Shown: positions 35,943 to 44,554 of the stretch, one piece after another
Layout of the letters: the number at the start of each line of letters is the position of its first letter
Position numbering within the stretch: position 1 is the first letter of the stretch
DNA from: Chitinophaga niabensis
Lineage (GTDB): Bacteria; Bacteroidota; Bacteroidia; Chitinophagales; Chitinophagaceae
DNA length: 64,000 nucleotides
Direction: 5' to 3'
Assembly (NCBI RefSeq): GCF_039545795.1
Contig: NZ_CP154260.1
Span: 5,833,001 to 5,897,000, forward strand
The notes under the pieces: model-generated
Seen by the model: only the letters and a program-made list of their open reading frames with translations
What the model was told of the DNA's origin: nothing
The model's database searches: none
Made by a program: the position numbers and the translations under genes

Positions 35943-37484
35943 CTATTTTTCATTCCTGTCTACCTTGATCCGGTCTGCACGATTGGCTACTTCCCAGGCA
36001 GTATAGAACACCAGTTGTGCCCTTTTGGCCAGCATGGGATAATGGATCTTATCCGGCGTATCCCCTGCACCATGGTAATCTGCATGCACCCCGTTGAAAT
36101 AGAAAATGATCGGGATCTTTTTCTGTGCAAACATGTAATGATCTGAACGGTAATAGAAACGGTTCGGATCATTGGGATCATTGTATTTGTAGTCCAGTTT
36201 CAGGCCTGTTTGCAGATTCGCTTTTTCACTGATCGGGCGGAGGTCTGAGCTCAGTTTATCATCCCCTATGATGTACACGTAATTGGTATCCTTTGCATGC
36301 TCCGGATCAATACGGCCGATCATGTCGATGTTCAGATCGGCTACGGTATTACCTAATGGATAGATGGGATGATCTGTATAATAACGGGAACCCAGTAATC
36401 CTTTTTCTTCTCCTGCCACCGTCATGAATACAATAGTGCGGCGCGGGCCTTTACCTGCTTTTTTAGCTTTCATGAAAGCCTCCGCCATAGCAATCACAGA
36501 TACCGTTCCGGAGCCATCATCATCCGCACCGTTATGGATCTTGCCATTGATCACACCAATGTGATCATAGTGTGCTGTAATGAAAAGGTATTCATCCTTT
36601 TTATCTGTACCCGGCAGCATGCCCAGCACATTGCTGGATTTGGTTTCTACTGCTGCTTTTTCAAACACCAGTTCTGTGATCTGGCCGCTGGCCGGAGTAG
36701 GTTTCGGTTTCTTCAAACTTTCCTGCAGCTCTTTATAAGGCGTGCTGAGCAATGTAGTGGCCATATCGCTGGAAATGAAATAGGAGTTGGGAATGTACTC
36801 CATCGTAGTTATTTCATCATTGAAATAAAGACCAGTTCTACGAATCCGGGAACCTGCGCGCCCGATCTGTGAAACATTGGAAGAAACAATGAACACTGCC
36901 TTGGCACCTTTGCCGCCAGCTGCGCGGAGTTTATCTTTCAGTTGCGCTTTCGGGAACAAAGGTTTCCCATCTGCATCTACCGGTTCCCCTTCTGCCAGCA
37001 ACACAATCTTATCCGTAACATCCAAACCATCATAACTATTCATCTGCTCGTTACTGATGCCATATCCTGCAAACACAACCCCTGTCTGGGCCAAAGTCTG
37101 GTTTTTATTTTCCCGCAGGCCGGTGTAAAAATCCTTACCAAACTCAAGCGTTCTGCCATTGGCAACAATCTTTCCGGTAACGAGGGTATCCTGGAAAAGA
37201 CTGAAAGGCTGCTCCCAGGAACCATCCACGCCGGCGGGTAACAGGCCAACACGTTTGAATTGTTCACTGATGTATTTCGCTGCTTTGTATTGACCCGGCT
37301 TACCTGTTTCGCGGCCTTCCATTTCATCGCCGGCAACGATATAAAGGTGTTTTTTCAGATCAGCCGCCGTGATCCCTTTTGCAAAAGGAGTCGCAGCAAC
37401 CGGCTTCACCGGAGGTTTGGCCATCTGTGCACAGGCGGCAGTTCCGGAAGCTAACAGGCAGGCTATGATTGTAAACTTCTTCAT
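35943..37484 (-). CDS. M28 family zinc metallopeptidase with PA domain
   Basis: 513 residues. Signal peptide 1-19 (ACA/Q). A PA-like insertion (about 130-230) splits the peptidase. Zinc ligands are in ITAHYDHIGV (His), NGADDDGSGTVS (bridging Asp), VAGEEKGLLGSRYY (catalytic and ligand Glu), NIDMIGRID (Asp) and YYRSDHYMFAQKKIP (His). Members are secreted aminopeptidases. It is exported to the periplasm or surface. Monocistronic, with a strong terminator after it. Confidence 0.92.
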   Translation of the reverse strand: MKKFTIIACLLASGTAACAQMAKPPVKPVAATPFAKGITAADLKKHLYIVAGDEMEGRETGKPGQYKAAKYISEQFKRVGLLPAGVDGSWEQPFSLFQDTLVTGKIVANGRTLEFGKDFYTGLRENKNQTLAQTGVVFAGYGISNEQMNSYDGLDVTDKIVLLAEGEPVDADGKPLFPKAQLKDKLRAAGGKGAKAVFIVSSNVSQIGRAGSRIRRTGLYFNDEITTMEYIPNSYFISSDMATTLLSTPYKELQESLKKPKPTPASGQITELVFEKAAVETKSSNVLGMLPGTDKKDEYLFITAHYDHIGVINGKIHNGADDDGSGTVSVIAMAEAFMKAKKAGKGPRRTIVFMTVAGEEKGLLGSRYYTDHPIYPLGNTVADLNIDMIGRIDPEHAKDTNYVYIIGDDKLSSDLRPISEKANLQTGLKLDYKYNDPNDPNRFYYRSDHYMFAQKKIPIIFYFNGVHADYHGAGDTPDKIHYPMLAKRAQLVFYTAWEVANRADRIKVDRNEK

Positions 37485-37568
37485 CGATTGAGATTTATTT
37501 TCATAAAAGGGGTTTGCCCTTTAAAATTAAGGTTTGTGGATGGTGTTACCCTTACCACTCATCTAAAA

Positions 37569-37600
37569 AAAAGGGTAATAGTGGTGACTATTACCCTTTT
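37569..37600 (-). terminator. Terminator after rpiB
   Basis: Perfect 13-bp stem AAAAGGGTAATAG / CTATTACCCTTTT with loop TGGTGA and a T run on the minus strand. Confidence 0.88.
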
Positions 37601-37622
37601 CATATGAGGATCTTTATTATGC

Positions 37623-38078
37623 TTATGCGCAGGCGATCTTATTCACCCTGTTCTCGTGACGGCCACCTTCAAAAGCGGTTTCTGCAAAAATGTCCACCAT
37701 TTCTTCTGCGGTTGCAGTATCTACAAACTTTGCGGGGATGCAGAGGATATTTGCGTTGTTATGACTGCGGGCCAGGCGCGCCAGTTCATCTCCCCAGCAA
37801 ATAGCTGCGCGGATGCCCTGGTGTTTATTGGCCGTAATAGCTACACCGTTGGCACTGCCGCAAATGAGGATGCCATATGCATAGGCACCACTTTCTACTG
37901 CACTCGCAACCGGATGGGCAAAATCAGGATAATCCACAGAATCAGGAGAGTCCGTGCCGAAATCTTTTACCTGCACGCCTTTCCCTTCCAGATAGGAGAT
38001 CACCTCTTCCTTATATGCAAAGCCCGCATGATCTCCTCCAATAGCCACCGGTAATGCAAGATTAAAAGTTAGTTCCAT
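37623..38078 (-). CDS. rpiB: Ribose-5-phosphate isomerase B
   Basis: 151 residues. IGGDHAGFAYKEEVI, DFGTDSPDSVDYPDFAHPVA, ICGSANGVAITANKHQGIRAA (in parts) and RSHNNANILCIPA match RpiB. The active-site base in this subfamily is the Cys of ICGSANG. It interconverts ribose-5-phosphate and ribulose-5-phosphate. It follows tatC by 30 bases and is probably co-transcribed with it. Confidence 0.94.
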   Translation of the reverse strand: MELTFNLALPVAIGGDHAGFAYKEEVISYLEGKGVQVKDFGTDSPDSVDYPDFAHPVASAVESGAYAYGILICGSANGVAITANKHQGIRAAICWGDELARLARSHNNANILCIPAKFVDTATAEEMVDIFAETAFEGGRHENRVNKIACA

Positions 38079-38108
38079 AACAATCAGTTTCGGTTAATGA
38101 TAAATAAA

Positions 38109-38954
38109 TTAAGACCACTCTTCTGCTTCTTTCTTTTCTTTCGCTTTGTAGGTTCTCGCTGAAATTAAAATACTTATTTCATACAGCAGATACAAAGGTA
38201 CGAAAACCAGTAATTGGTCTAATACATCCGGCGGGGTAATGATCGCTGCCAGTATGAGGATCACCACAATCGCATGACGGCGGTAAGTACGCATGAAATC
38301 AGGTGTGAGCAATCCAAGTTTAGTGAGGAAGAATACAAGGATAGGCATCTCGAACAGGCAGCCCATACCCAGGATGATCTGGCTCATCAGCCCAAAATAA
38401 TCATCAATGAAGAAGTCATTTTTGATCACAGATGAAACAGTATAGCTGGCCAGGAAGTTGATCATGAAAGGAGCGATCAGGAAATAACTGAAAGCAATAC
38501 CCAGGAGGAACTGTAGAGAGATCCAGAAGATGATGCCCTTGGAACCCTTTGCCTCATTATCTTTCAGCGCGGGACGGATAAAACGCCAGAACTCATAAAT
38601 GATGTAAGGGAATGCACCTATCAGCCCCAGTATAAATGCCAGTTTGAATTGCAGTGTGATCTGACCCGCCATCTTTGTGTTCTGGAATTTAATTTCCGGT
38701 GGCACCAGGCACAACTTATCTCCCATATTCAAAGCATGGCTCAGTTTACACATCCAGCTGTAAGTGGGAAAGTTAGGTTGTGTAGGCCCGAAGATCACAT
38801 TCGTGAGGATCCAGTCCGTAAAAATAAAACCGAAGATACTTACGATCACTATAGCGAAGGCTGAACGTACCAGGTGCCAGCGCAATTCTTCCAGGTGATC
38901 AAAAAACGACATCTCTGCCTTGTCCTCATTACTCGAGAATAACTTCTTTAACAT
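38109..38954 (-). CDS. tatC: Sec-independent protein translocase TatC
   Basis: 281 residues with six transmembrane helices. MSFFDHLEELRWHLVRSAFAI is the conserved TatC N-terminus, with the Glu pair that contacts twin-arginine signals. FYEFWRFI-like IIYEFWRFIRPAL and the helix-rich C-terminus also fit. It is the receptor of the Tat pathway in the inner membrane. A typical Bacteroidota insertion follows helix 1. TatA/B are not in the window. A TATATTTG box lies at 38977-38984. Confidence 0.95.
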   Translation of the reverse strand: MLKKLFSSNEDKAEMSFFDHLEELRWHLVRSAFAIVIVSIFGFIFTDWILTNVIFGPTQPNFPTYSWMCKLSHALNMGDKLCLVPPEIKFQNTKMAGQITLQFKLAFILGLIGAFPYIIYEFWRFIRPALKDNEAKGSKGIIFWISLQFLLGIAFSYFLIAPFMINFLASYTVSSVIKNDFFIDDYFGLMSQIILGMGCLFEMPILVFFLTKLGLLTPDFMRTYRRHAIVVILILAAIITPPDVLDQLLVFVPLYLLYEISILISARTYKAKEKKEAEEWS

Positions 38955-38976
38955 ACACTATTATGGATCAGGAGCA

Positions 38977-38984
38977 CAAATATA
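38977..38984 (-). promoter_or_regulatory. TAnnTTTG -7 box for tatC-rpiB
   Basis: Minus-strand TATATTTG, full consensus, about 17 nt leader. Confidence 0.55.
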
Positions 38985-39068
38985 ACATGTGCCAAGTGAA
39001 TAGTACGCAGTAAAAACGCTGTAAGGTAAAAGAAAATAATGAGGGAGGAAAGAAGAAAGAGTTGGGAC

Positions 39069-39243
39069 AAAAAAAAGAGCCAGCCCGAGAAGAATCAAGA
39101 GCCGGCCTTTCATCCATTGTTTGTTAACCCCAAAAAAGTTGAATTCGAGAATGTCTTTTTCGCTACTGCTTAAGTAATAACTTCATCCATAATGGCAAGC
39201 TATTAGATATAAGTTATAACCGATACAGAGCTTTTAAATTTCT
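39069..39243 (-). ncRNA. Candidate small non-coding RNA, about 175 nt
   Basis: A full promoter (TTG, 19-base spacer, TATTTTTG; 39248-39277) starts transcription near 39243. A hairpin GCCGGC / GCUGGC (39079-39106, one G-U pair) followed by eight U ends it near 39069. The product has a long stem near its 5' end (UAUAACUU pairing with AAGUUAUUA, with inner AUC/GAU and UAAU/AUUA). It contains only very short frames (MDEVIT and one opening MDERPALDSS). It sits in the 615-base gap between the CNNM gene and tatC. It could be an independent RNA such as a 6S-like regulator, or a leader-peptide transcript. Confidence 0.45.
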
Positions 39244-39247
39244 AAAA

Positions 39248-39277
39248 CAAAAATAGAAAGAAATATCGTATTATCAA
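39248..39277 (-). promoter_or_regulatory. Promoter of the candidate small RNA
   Basis: TTG at 39277-39275, 19-base spacer and TATTTTTG at 39255-39248 on the minus strand: one of the best promoter matches in the window, although no long frame follows. Confidence 0.6.
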
Positions 39278-39412
39278 TGTTACAACAAAGTTTTTTACAA
39301 CCTTTTAACAAAAATCAAATTATTGTGTTACGTATCAGGTAGTAAAAGAATTCAATTCGCGCCAATTAGTACTACTCATATAAAAAACGATTTAGCACTC
39401 GATATATTAGAC

Positions 39413-39453
39413 AAAAAAACAATTCTTCACCGGTATATTTTTAAAGAGTTGTT
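39413..39453 (-). terminator. Terminator after the CNNM gene
   Basis: AACAACTCTT / AAGAATTGTT arms (one mismatch on the opposite strand) followed on the minus strand by seven T. It lies about 115 bases past the stop at 39570. A GC-rich hairpin at about 39500-39533 lacks a T run. Confidence 0.5.
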
Positions 39454-39569
39454 TTCCAACTGCTAAAGAAATCACACCGTTTTTTCACGTTTTTGGCCGC
39501 TTTCCACCCTTTTGGGGGAAGGCGGCAACCTGACCAGTAAATGTATAGCAATTTTCGCGCCGGAATGGC

Positions 39570-40841
39570 CTAATTGAGGATTTTCATCTTCACCATTTCA
39601 ATCCGCGTATCCGTAACATTCAGGATGTCGAACTCATAATCATCAATGATGATGCGCTCTTTCAGCCTTGGTATAGTTTCGTAGTGAGAGATGATATAAC
39701 CAGATAACGTTTCGCTTTCATCCTCCGGAAACTCAAAGCCATACTGCTCATTCAGGTAATCCAGTTCCAACCTTCCTGAAAAGATGTACTCCTTTTCCGC
39801 GATCTGTTTTTCCACGAATTCTTCCACGTCATGTTCATCCTTGATATCGCCGAAAATCTCTTCCAGCACGTCTTCTATTGTAACAATACCTGCTGTTCCG
39901 CCAAATTCATCTACCACCCAGGCAATGCTGCGGCGCTCTTTATTAAACTTACCAAGCAGGTCTATTGCACTCATGGTTTCAGGCACCGCCAGGATCGGAT
40001 GGATCACAGAACGGATATCCTTAGGATTTTTAAACATATCCAGCTGGTGCACATATCCGAGAATATTGTCAATATTATTTTCGTAGATGATCACCTTGGA
40101 CAATTTGGTATCCATAAACTTGCGCCTGGCTTGTTCTATGGTACTGCTGATGTCCAGCGCCTCTATCTCTTTCCGGGGAATCAGGCAACCGCGGATCTTT
40201 ACGTGCACAAGGCTCAGCGCATTTTCAAAAAGCTCCGTATTCAGCTCCTGGTTATCTCCGCCTGTATGCTGCTGGCTCTGGCGGATAAAATATTCCACGT
40301 CCACCCGCGCAAAAGAACTCTTGCCCTCCGTGATCCGCACATTGAAAAGGTATTTCAGGATCCACTCGGAAATGGACTCCAGCATATTCCCTACTATATA
40401 CAGTGGTTTGGACAATACGGAAATGGGATGGGCAAAAAAGCCCAGTAAAGCTTCCGGACGGGAACGGAAAATGCTGCGGGGGATAAAGAACCCAAAGAAC
40501 AGCACCAGCAGCGTAGCTACCGTAATTTCCACAAACAGGGAAAGTGCCACCATCTGCGCCATTTCGTTCTGCGTCCATACCAAAGCCCACAAAGAATCCA
40601 GCCAGCCTGCTACTAACATGCTATAGATCACAATAGCAATAGTAAGCCCTATAAGGCTGGTGGCCAGGAAACGGGCAGGATGTTCATTAAACCCGGAAAG
40701 GATCTTCCCGGTAGAACGGCCCTGTTTCCTCTTGAGTTCTATACTCAGCCTGTTCACATTGGCAAAAGCAGTTTCCATGCCGGCGAAAAACCCGGCAACA
40801 AGGATCACTAAAACCAGTAAAGCAATCGTATAAATATCCAT
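39570..40841 (-). CDS. CNNM/hemolysin C family protein (DUF21-CBS-CorC)
   Basis: 423 residues. An N-terminal DUF21 membrane domain with about four helices (3-25, 60-80, 90-115 and 130-150; FFAGMETAFANVNRLSIELK is its signature), then two CBS motifs (about 215-335, with GCLIPRKEIEALD and WVVDEFGGTAGIVTIEDVLEEIFGDI in parts) and a C-terminal CorC_HlyC domain (RLELDYLNEQYGFEFPEDE in part). Such proteins act in magnesium or cobalt efflux at the inner membrane. The start is 5 bases after the -7 box. Confidence 0.92.
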   Translation of the reverse strand: MDIYTIALLVLVILVAGFFAGMETAFANVNRLSIELKRKQGRSTGKILSGFNEHPARFLATSLIGLTIAIVIYSMLVAGWLDSLWALVWTQNEMAQMVALSLFVEITVATLLVLFFGFFIPRSIFRSRPEALLGFFAHPISVLSKPLYIVGNMLESISEWILKYLFNVRITEGKSSFARVDVEYFIRQSQQHTGGDNQELNTELFENALSLVHVKIRGCLIPRKEIEALDISSTIEQARRKFMDTKLSKVIIYENNIDNILGYVHQLDMFKNPKDIRSVIHPILAVPETMSAIDLLGKFNKERRSIAWVVDEFGGTAGIVTIEDVLEEIFGDIKDEHDVEEFVEKQIAEKEYIFSGRLELDYLNEQYGFEFPEDESETLSGYIISHYETIPRLKERIIIDDYEFDILNVTDTRIEMVKMKILN

Positions 40842-40846
40842 CTAAA

Positions 40847-40876
40847 CAAAGATATGAAATTAGGTGAGCCGAGCAA
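40847..40876 (-). promoter_or_regulatory. Promoter abutting the CNNM start
   Basis: Minus-strand TTG (40876-40874), 19-base spacer, TATCTTTG (40854-40847), then TTTAG and the ATG at 40841. Both elements match; the leader would be nearly absent. Confidence 0.7.
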
Positions 40877-40896
40877 CATCACCGGTTTATAACGGG

Positions 40897-41466
40897 TTAA
40901 TCGGCCAAAAAGTTCTCTACCAGCACTTTTACCTCCCCGTATGCCTTATCCAGGTGCTCATTGACCACAATATGGTCAAATTGATGCGCAAAGGACAACT
41001 CATACCGGGCTTTTCCAAGGCGTTCGTCCAAAGAAGCCTGGGTTTCGGTTCCTCTTTCACTGAGGCGAACACGCAGTGCATCCAGGGAAGGGGGTTGAAT
41101 AAATATCGTGAGGGCAGTTCCCTGGTATTTCTCCTGAATGGAAAGCGCGCCTTTTACATCTATATCCACCAGGGGATATTTTCCATCTCCCCAGATCCTT
41201 TCCAGCTCGCTTTTCAGCGTACCATAATACTTGCCGGCATATACCATTTCGTATTCCGCAAAAGCATGATCGGCTATGCGCTGATGAAAATCTTCCTGCG
41301 TTAAAAAATAATAGTCTTTTCCATGGGTTTCATCTCCACGCGGCGCGCGGGTAGCAGCAGAAATGGAAAAAGCCAGCTCCGGCATTTCGCTGAGCAGCTT
41401 TTTCACAATAGTTGTTTTACCAGCTCCGGAAGGTGCCGTAACAATGATGATTTTGTGTGATCCCAT
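40897..41466 (-). CDS. gmk: Guanylate kinase
   Basis: 189 residues. P-loop APSGAGKTT at 11-19. The GMP-binding block SAATRAPRGDETHGKDYYF and the lid region are intact. It phosphorylates GMP to GDP. It follows murA by 3 bases as the last gene of DUF4290-murA-gmk. Confidence 0.96.
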   Translation of the reverse strand: MGSHKIIIVTAPSGAGKTTIVKKLLSEMPELAFSISAATRAPRGDETHGKDYYFLTQEDFHQRIADHAFAEYEMVYAGKYYGTLKSELERIWGDGKYPLVDIDVKGALSIQEKYQGTALTIFIQPPSLDALRVRLSERGTETQASLDERLGKARYELSFAHQFDHIVVNEHLDKAYGEVKVLVENFLAD

Positions 41467-41469
41467 GAT

Positions 41470-42780
41470 TTACACGCGCTTGATATCCGCGCCCAAATTA
41501 CGCAGACGTTCATCAATATACTGGTATCCGCGATCTATCTGATCAATGTTATGGATCGTACTTTTTCCCTCTGCACTCAATGCTGCGATCAGCAATGCAA
41601 CACCTGCACGTATATCAGGACTGCTCATTGTTATGCCTCTCAGTTTATGCTGGCGGCCCAAACCTATCACTGCCGCACGATGCGGATCACAGAGAATGAT
41701 CTGCGCACCCATGTCAATGAGTTTGTCTACAAAGAACAAACGGCTCTCAAACATCTTCTGGTGGATCATCACACTGCCCTTAGCCTGTGTGGCAACTACC
41801 AGCACAATGCTCAGCAGGTCCGGTGTAAAACCAGGCCATGGATGATCAGAGATAGTTAAAATAGAACCGTCTATAAAAGTTTGAATTTCGTAGCTATCCT
41901 GTTGCGGAATGTAAATATCATCTCCTTTGATATCCATCTGGATACCCAGCAGGCGGAACTTTTCAGGGATGATCCCCAGATGCTGCACCCCCGCATTTTT
42001 GATCGTGATCTCACTTTGCGTCATCGCCGCAAGCCCAATGAACGAGCCGATCTCGATCATATCAGGCAACATGGCATGTGTGCATCCTTTCAGTACAGTT
42101 ACACCTTCTATCACCAGCATGTTGGAACCAACCCCACTGATCTTTGCACCCATGCTGTTCAGCATTTTGCTGAGTTGCTGCAGGTAAGGTTCACATGCTG
42201 CGTTGTAAATAGTAGTAGTACCATGAGCCAGTACAGCTGCCATTACAATATTGGCCGTTCCTGTAACAGAAGGCTCATCCAGCAGCATATAGGTACCTTT
42301 CAATCCGCCGGATGTTTCCAGGCGGAAGTAATTATCGTCCGTATCGTAATGGAATTTTGCACCGAGTTTTTCGAAGCCGATCACATGTGTGTCCAGCCTT
42401 CTACGGCCGATCTTATCACCTCCCGGCTTGGGAATGTAAGCTTTGCCGAACCTTGCCAGCAAAGGGCCCGCCATCATCACGGAACCGCGCAAGCGGCCGG
42501 ATTTCTTTTTGAACTCTGCACTTTCCAGGTAATCAAAATCAATGTCGTCTGCCTGGAATTCGCAGCTGGCGCGGGTAAGGCGGTTCACCTTTACCCCGAT
42601 ATCTCCTAAAAGTTCTATCAGTAGGTTTACATCCAGGATGTCCGGAATGTTGTTGATGGTTACTTTTTCGGCTGTTAACAATACCGCGCTAATGATCTGT
42701 AATGCCTCGTTTTTTGCTCCCTGCGGTATAATATCTCCTTTCAGACGGTTTCCGCCTCGTACTTCGAACACGCTACTCAC
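41470..42780 (-). CDS. murA: UDP-N-acetylglucosamine 1-carboxyvinyltransferase
   Basis: 436 residues with the inverted alpha-beta barrel of EPSP-synthase-like enzymes. GAKNEALQIISAVLL (Lys23-Asn24) and GRLRGSVMMAGPLLARFG (in parts) are MurA signatures. The loop that carries the catalytic Cys115 in E. coli reads PKPGGDKIGRRRLD here, so the position is Asp122. The enzyme makes the first committed step of peptidoglycan synthesis. The Cys-to-Asp change is known from fosfomycin-insensitive MurAs. It overlaps DUF4290 by 4 bases. Confidence 0.96.
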   Translation of the reverse strand: MSSVFEVRGGNRLKGDIIPQGAKNEALQIISAVLLTAEKVTINNIPDILDVNLLIELLGDIGVKVNRLTRASCEFQADDIDFDYLESAEFKKKSGRLRGSVMMAGPLLARFGKAYIPKPGGDKIGRRRLDTHVIGFEKLGAKFHYDTDDNYFRLETSGGLKGTYMLLDEPSVTGTANIVMAAVLAHGTTTIYNAACEPYLQQLSKMLNSMGAKISGVGSNMLVIEGVTVLKGCTHAMLPDMIEIGSFIGLAAMTQSEITIKNAGVQHLGIIPEKFRLLGIQMDIKGDDIYIPQQDSYEIQTFIDGSILTISDHPWPGFTPDLLSIVLVVATQAKGSVMIHQKMFESRLFFVDKLIDMGAQIILCDPHRAAVIGLGRQHKLRGITMSSPDIRAGVALLIAALSAEGKSTIHNIDQIDRGYQYIDERLRNLGADIKRV

Positions 42781-43511
42781 TTGTTCCTATTTTTGTTGTA
42801 TTTGTTATGCTTGTTACTTTTTCCGCCTCCGCCGCCAGAGTTACCGCCGCCATCATTCCTTTTGAATTTATTCTGCTGGAATTGTTTGCGTTTGCTGCTG
42901 GAACCACCACTGGCACGATATTCTCCTGCCTGTGTATTGTAGTTGGCGCCGCCGCCTGCAAGGTTGCTGCTGCTGGAGCTTGGAGCTGCTCCGCCGGGAT
43001 GATATTGTAATACACCACCGGTGATATTGCTGAGTTCAGACTTGATCGCATCGTCATGCACACTTTCTTTGTGCCAGTTGCTGTAAGCCAGTTTCATGTA
43101 ATTGCCGATCACCTGCGTAAACCCTTCTTTCATTTCAGGGTCTGTTGTTTTCAATGCTTTATCCATCACCAGTTCCAGGTTTTTGCCGAAGTGACGGTTA
43201 CGCGGATACTTTTTAGGATAAGGCAATCTGTCCGGCTTGCGGTGCAGAGTTTCCCTCGTAGGGATCGGGTAGGGGGAGTCAACATCCAGTTTAAAATCGG
43301 AAACGAGGAAAAGATGGTCCCAGAGCTTATGCCTGAAATCCTCCACGTTGCGTAAGTGAGGTTGCAGCGTTCCCATCAGTTCTATCACAGCAGACACTTG
43401 CTGCTGGCGAACTTCCCGGTCAGGGATAGTGAGTATGTATTCGATCATCCGCTGGATATTCCTTCCATACTCGCGCATGATCAGATGGTTACGTGCGGTA
43501 TTATATTCCAT
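42777..43511 (-). CDS. DUF4290 domain-containing protein
   Basis: 244 residues. The N-terminal 180 residues are the conserved DUF4290 region (EYNTARNHLIMREYGRNIQ, DFRHKLWDHLFLVSDF). The C-terminal 65 residues are low complexity, rich in Gly, Ser, Asn and Lys, ending in repeated K/N/G and probably disordered. The function is unknown, but the position directly before murA is conserved in the phylum and the ATGA-type overlap suggests coupled translation. A TAGGTTTG box lies at 43598-43605. Confidence 0.9.
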   Translation of the reverse strand: MEYNTARNHLIMREYGRNIQRMIEYILTIPDREVRQQQVSAVIELMGTLQPHLRNVEDFRHKLWDHLFLVSDFKLDVDSPYPIPTRETLHRKPDRLPYPKKYPRNRHFGKNLELVMDKALKTTDPEMKEGFTQVIGNYMKLAYSNWHKESVHDDAIKSELSNITGGVLQYHPGGAAPSSSSSNLAGGGANYNTQAGEYRASGGSSSKRKQFQQNKFKRNDGGGNSGGGGGKSNKHNKYNKNRNK

Positions 43512-43597
43512 TGCTGTAGTTTAAATAAGATCCGTAAAGTGTTTGATTACCAACTGTTCCGGGTGCGGAAGAGCCCGTGTGTGCTTCAAGCTTATTG

Positions 43598-43605
43598 CAA
43601 ACCTA
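43598..43605 (-). promoter_or_regulatory. TAnnTTTG -7 box for DUF4290-murA-gmk
   Basis: Minus-strand TAGGTTTG, full consensus; leader about 80 nt. Confidence 0.55.
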
Positions 43606-43646
43606 ATGAAAAATATTTACAAAACGTCTGTCAGCGGGTGATTGCT

Positions 43647-43654
43647 TACCTTTA
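43647..43654 (+). promoter_or_regulatory. Near-consensus -7 box abutting the SDR start
   Basis: TACCTTTA (7 of 8) followed by CCCT and the ATG at 43659; it excludes the long upstream frame as the start. Confidence 0.5.
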
Positions 43655-43658
43655 CCCT

Positions 43659-44444
43659 ATGAAACTTTCGTTAGCGGGAAAAATTGCAGTGGTCAGCGGC
43701 GGATCCCAGGGTTTGGGACTCGCCTCAGCAAAGGAACTAGCCTTACTCGGGGCTTCCTGCATCCTCCTCGCGCGAAATGAAACTTCCCTCACAGCAGCCG
43801 TGGCATCCTTAGATGTCAGCCAGGGCCAGCAGCACAATTATTACGTGGTGGACTTCTCCAACCCGGAAAATGTGCAGGCCACCATCCGGGCTATCACGGA
43901 TGCGCAGATCGTGAACATCCTCGTTAACAACAGTGGCGGCCCTTCCGGAGGCCCCATCCTTGCTGCGGAAGGTGGTGCTTTTATGAAAGCCTTTGAAATG
44001 CACGTGGTCTGCAACCAGCTCCTTGCCCAGGCTGTAGTGCCCGGCATGAAAGCCAGCGGATATGGAAGGATTATCCAGATCATCTCTACTTCTGTAAAAG
44101 CGCCCATTAAAAACCTGGGCGTTTCTAATACCATCAGGGCCGCAGTGGCCAATTGGGCTAAAACCCTCGCCGGCGAACTGGCTCCTTTTGGCATTACTGT
44201 CAATAATGTATTACCAGGCGCCATGACAACAGACCGCCTGAAAAGTCTTTTTAAAGCAACCGCCGAATCCAGGGGCGTTCCCGTACAAACCATCGCGGAT
44301 GAATGGAAAGCAGAAATTCCCATGCAGCGTTTTGGCGATCCGGCAGAATTCGGTGCCGCCGTTGCTTTCCTCGCTTCTCCCGCAGCCGCTTACATCACCG
44401 GCATTAACTTACCTGTTGATGGAGGCAGGATCCCCAGCTTATAA
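43659..44444 (+). CDS. SDR family oxidoreductase with altered active site
   Basis: 261 residues from MKLSLAGK. A cofactor-binding VVSGGSQGLG (11-20) and VNNSGGPSG are normal. The catalytic region reads STSVKAPIKNLGVSNTIRAA: counting from the Ser, the Tyr position holds Ser and the Lys position Arg, so the usual Y-x3-K is missing. This matches a known SDR subgroup with LSN-x2-R in that place, whose activity is uncertain. The C-terminus AAYITGINLPVDGGRIPSL is typical. It starts beside a -7-like box. Confidence 0.88.
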   Translation: MKLSLAGKIAVVSGGSQGLGLASAKELALLGASCILLARNETSLTAAVASLDVSQGQQHNYYVVDFSNPENVQATIRAITDAQIVNILVNNSGGPSGGPILAAEGGAFMKAFEMHVVCNQLLAQAVVPGMKASGYGRIIQIISTSVKAPIKNLGVSNTIRAAVANWAKTLAGELAPFGITVNNVLPGAMTTDRLKSLFKATAESRGVPVQTIADEWKAEIPMQRFGDPAEFGAAVAFLASPAAAYITGINLPVDGGRIPSL

Positions 44445-44554
44445 ATTACCTGCTCAATGAATATCTGGAAAAACATCATCAAAAGCCCAACCTGACCATC
44501 GCCGTTTTACATCAGCGAAAACCAACTTATTATTTACACCCAACTAATTTTCAC

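Noticed and set aside
39500..39533. GC-rich hairpin GCCGCTTTCC / GGAAGGCGGC as the CNNM terminator
   Set aside because: A good stem, but no T run on the minus strand; the hairpin at 39413-39453 fits better.
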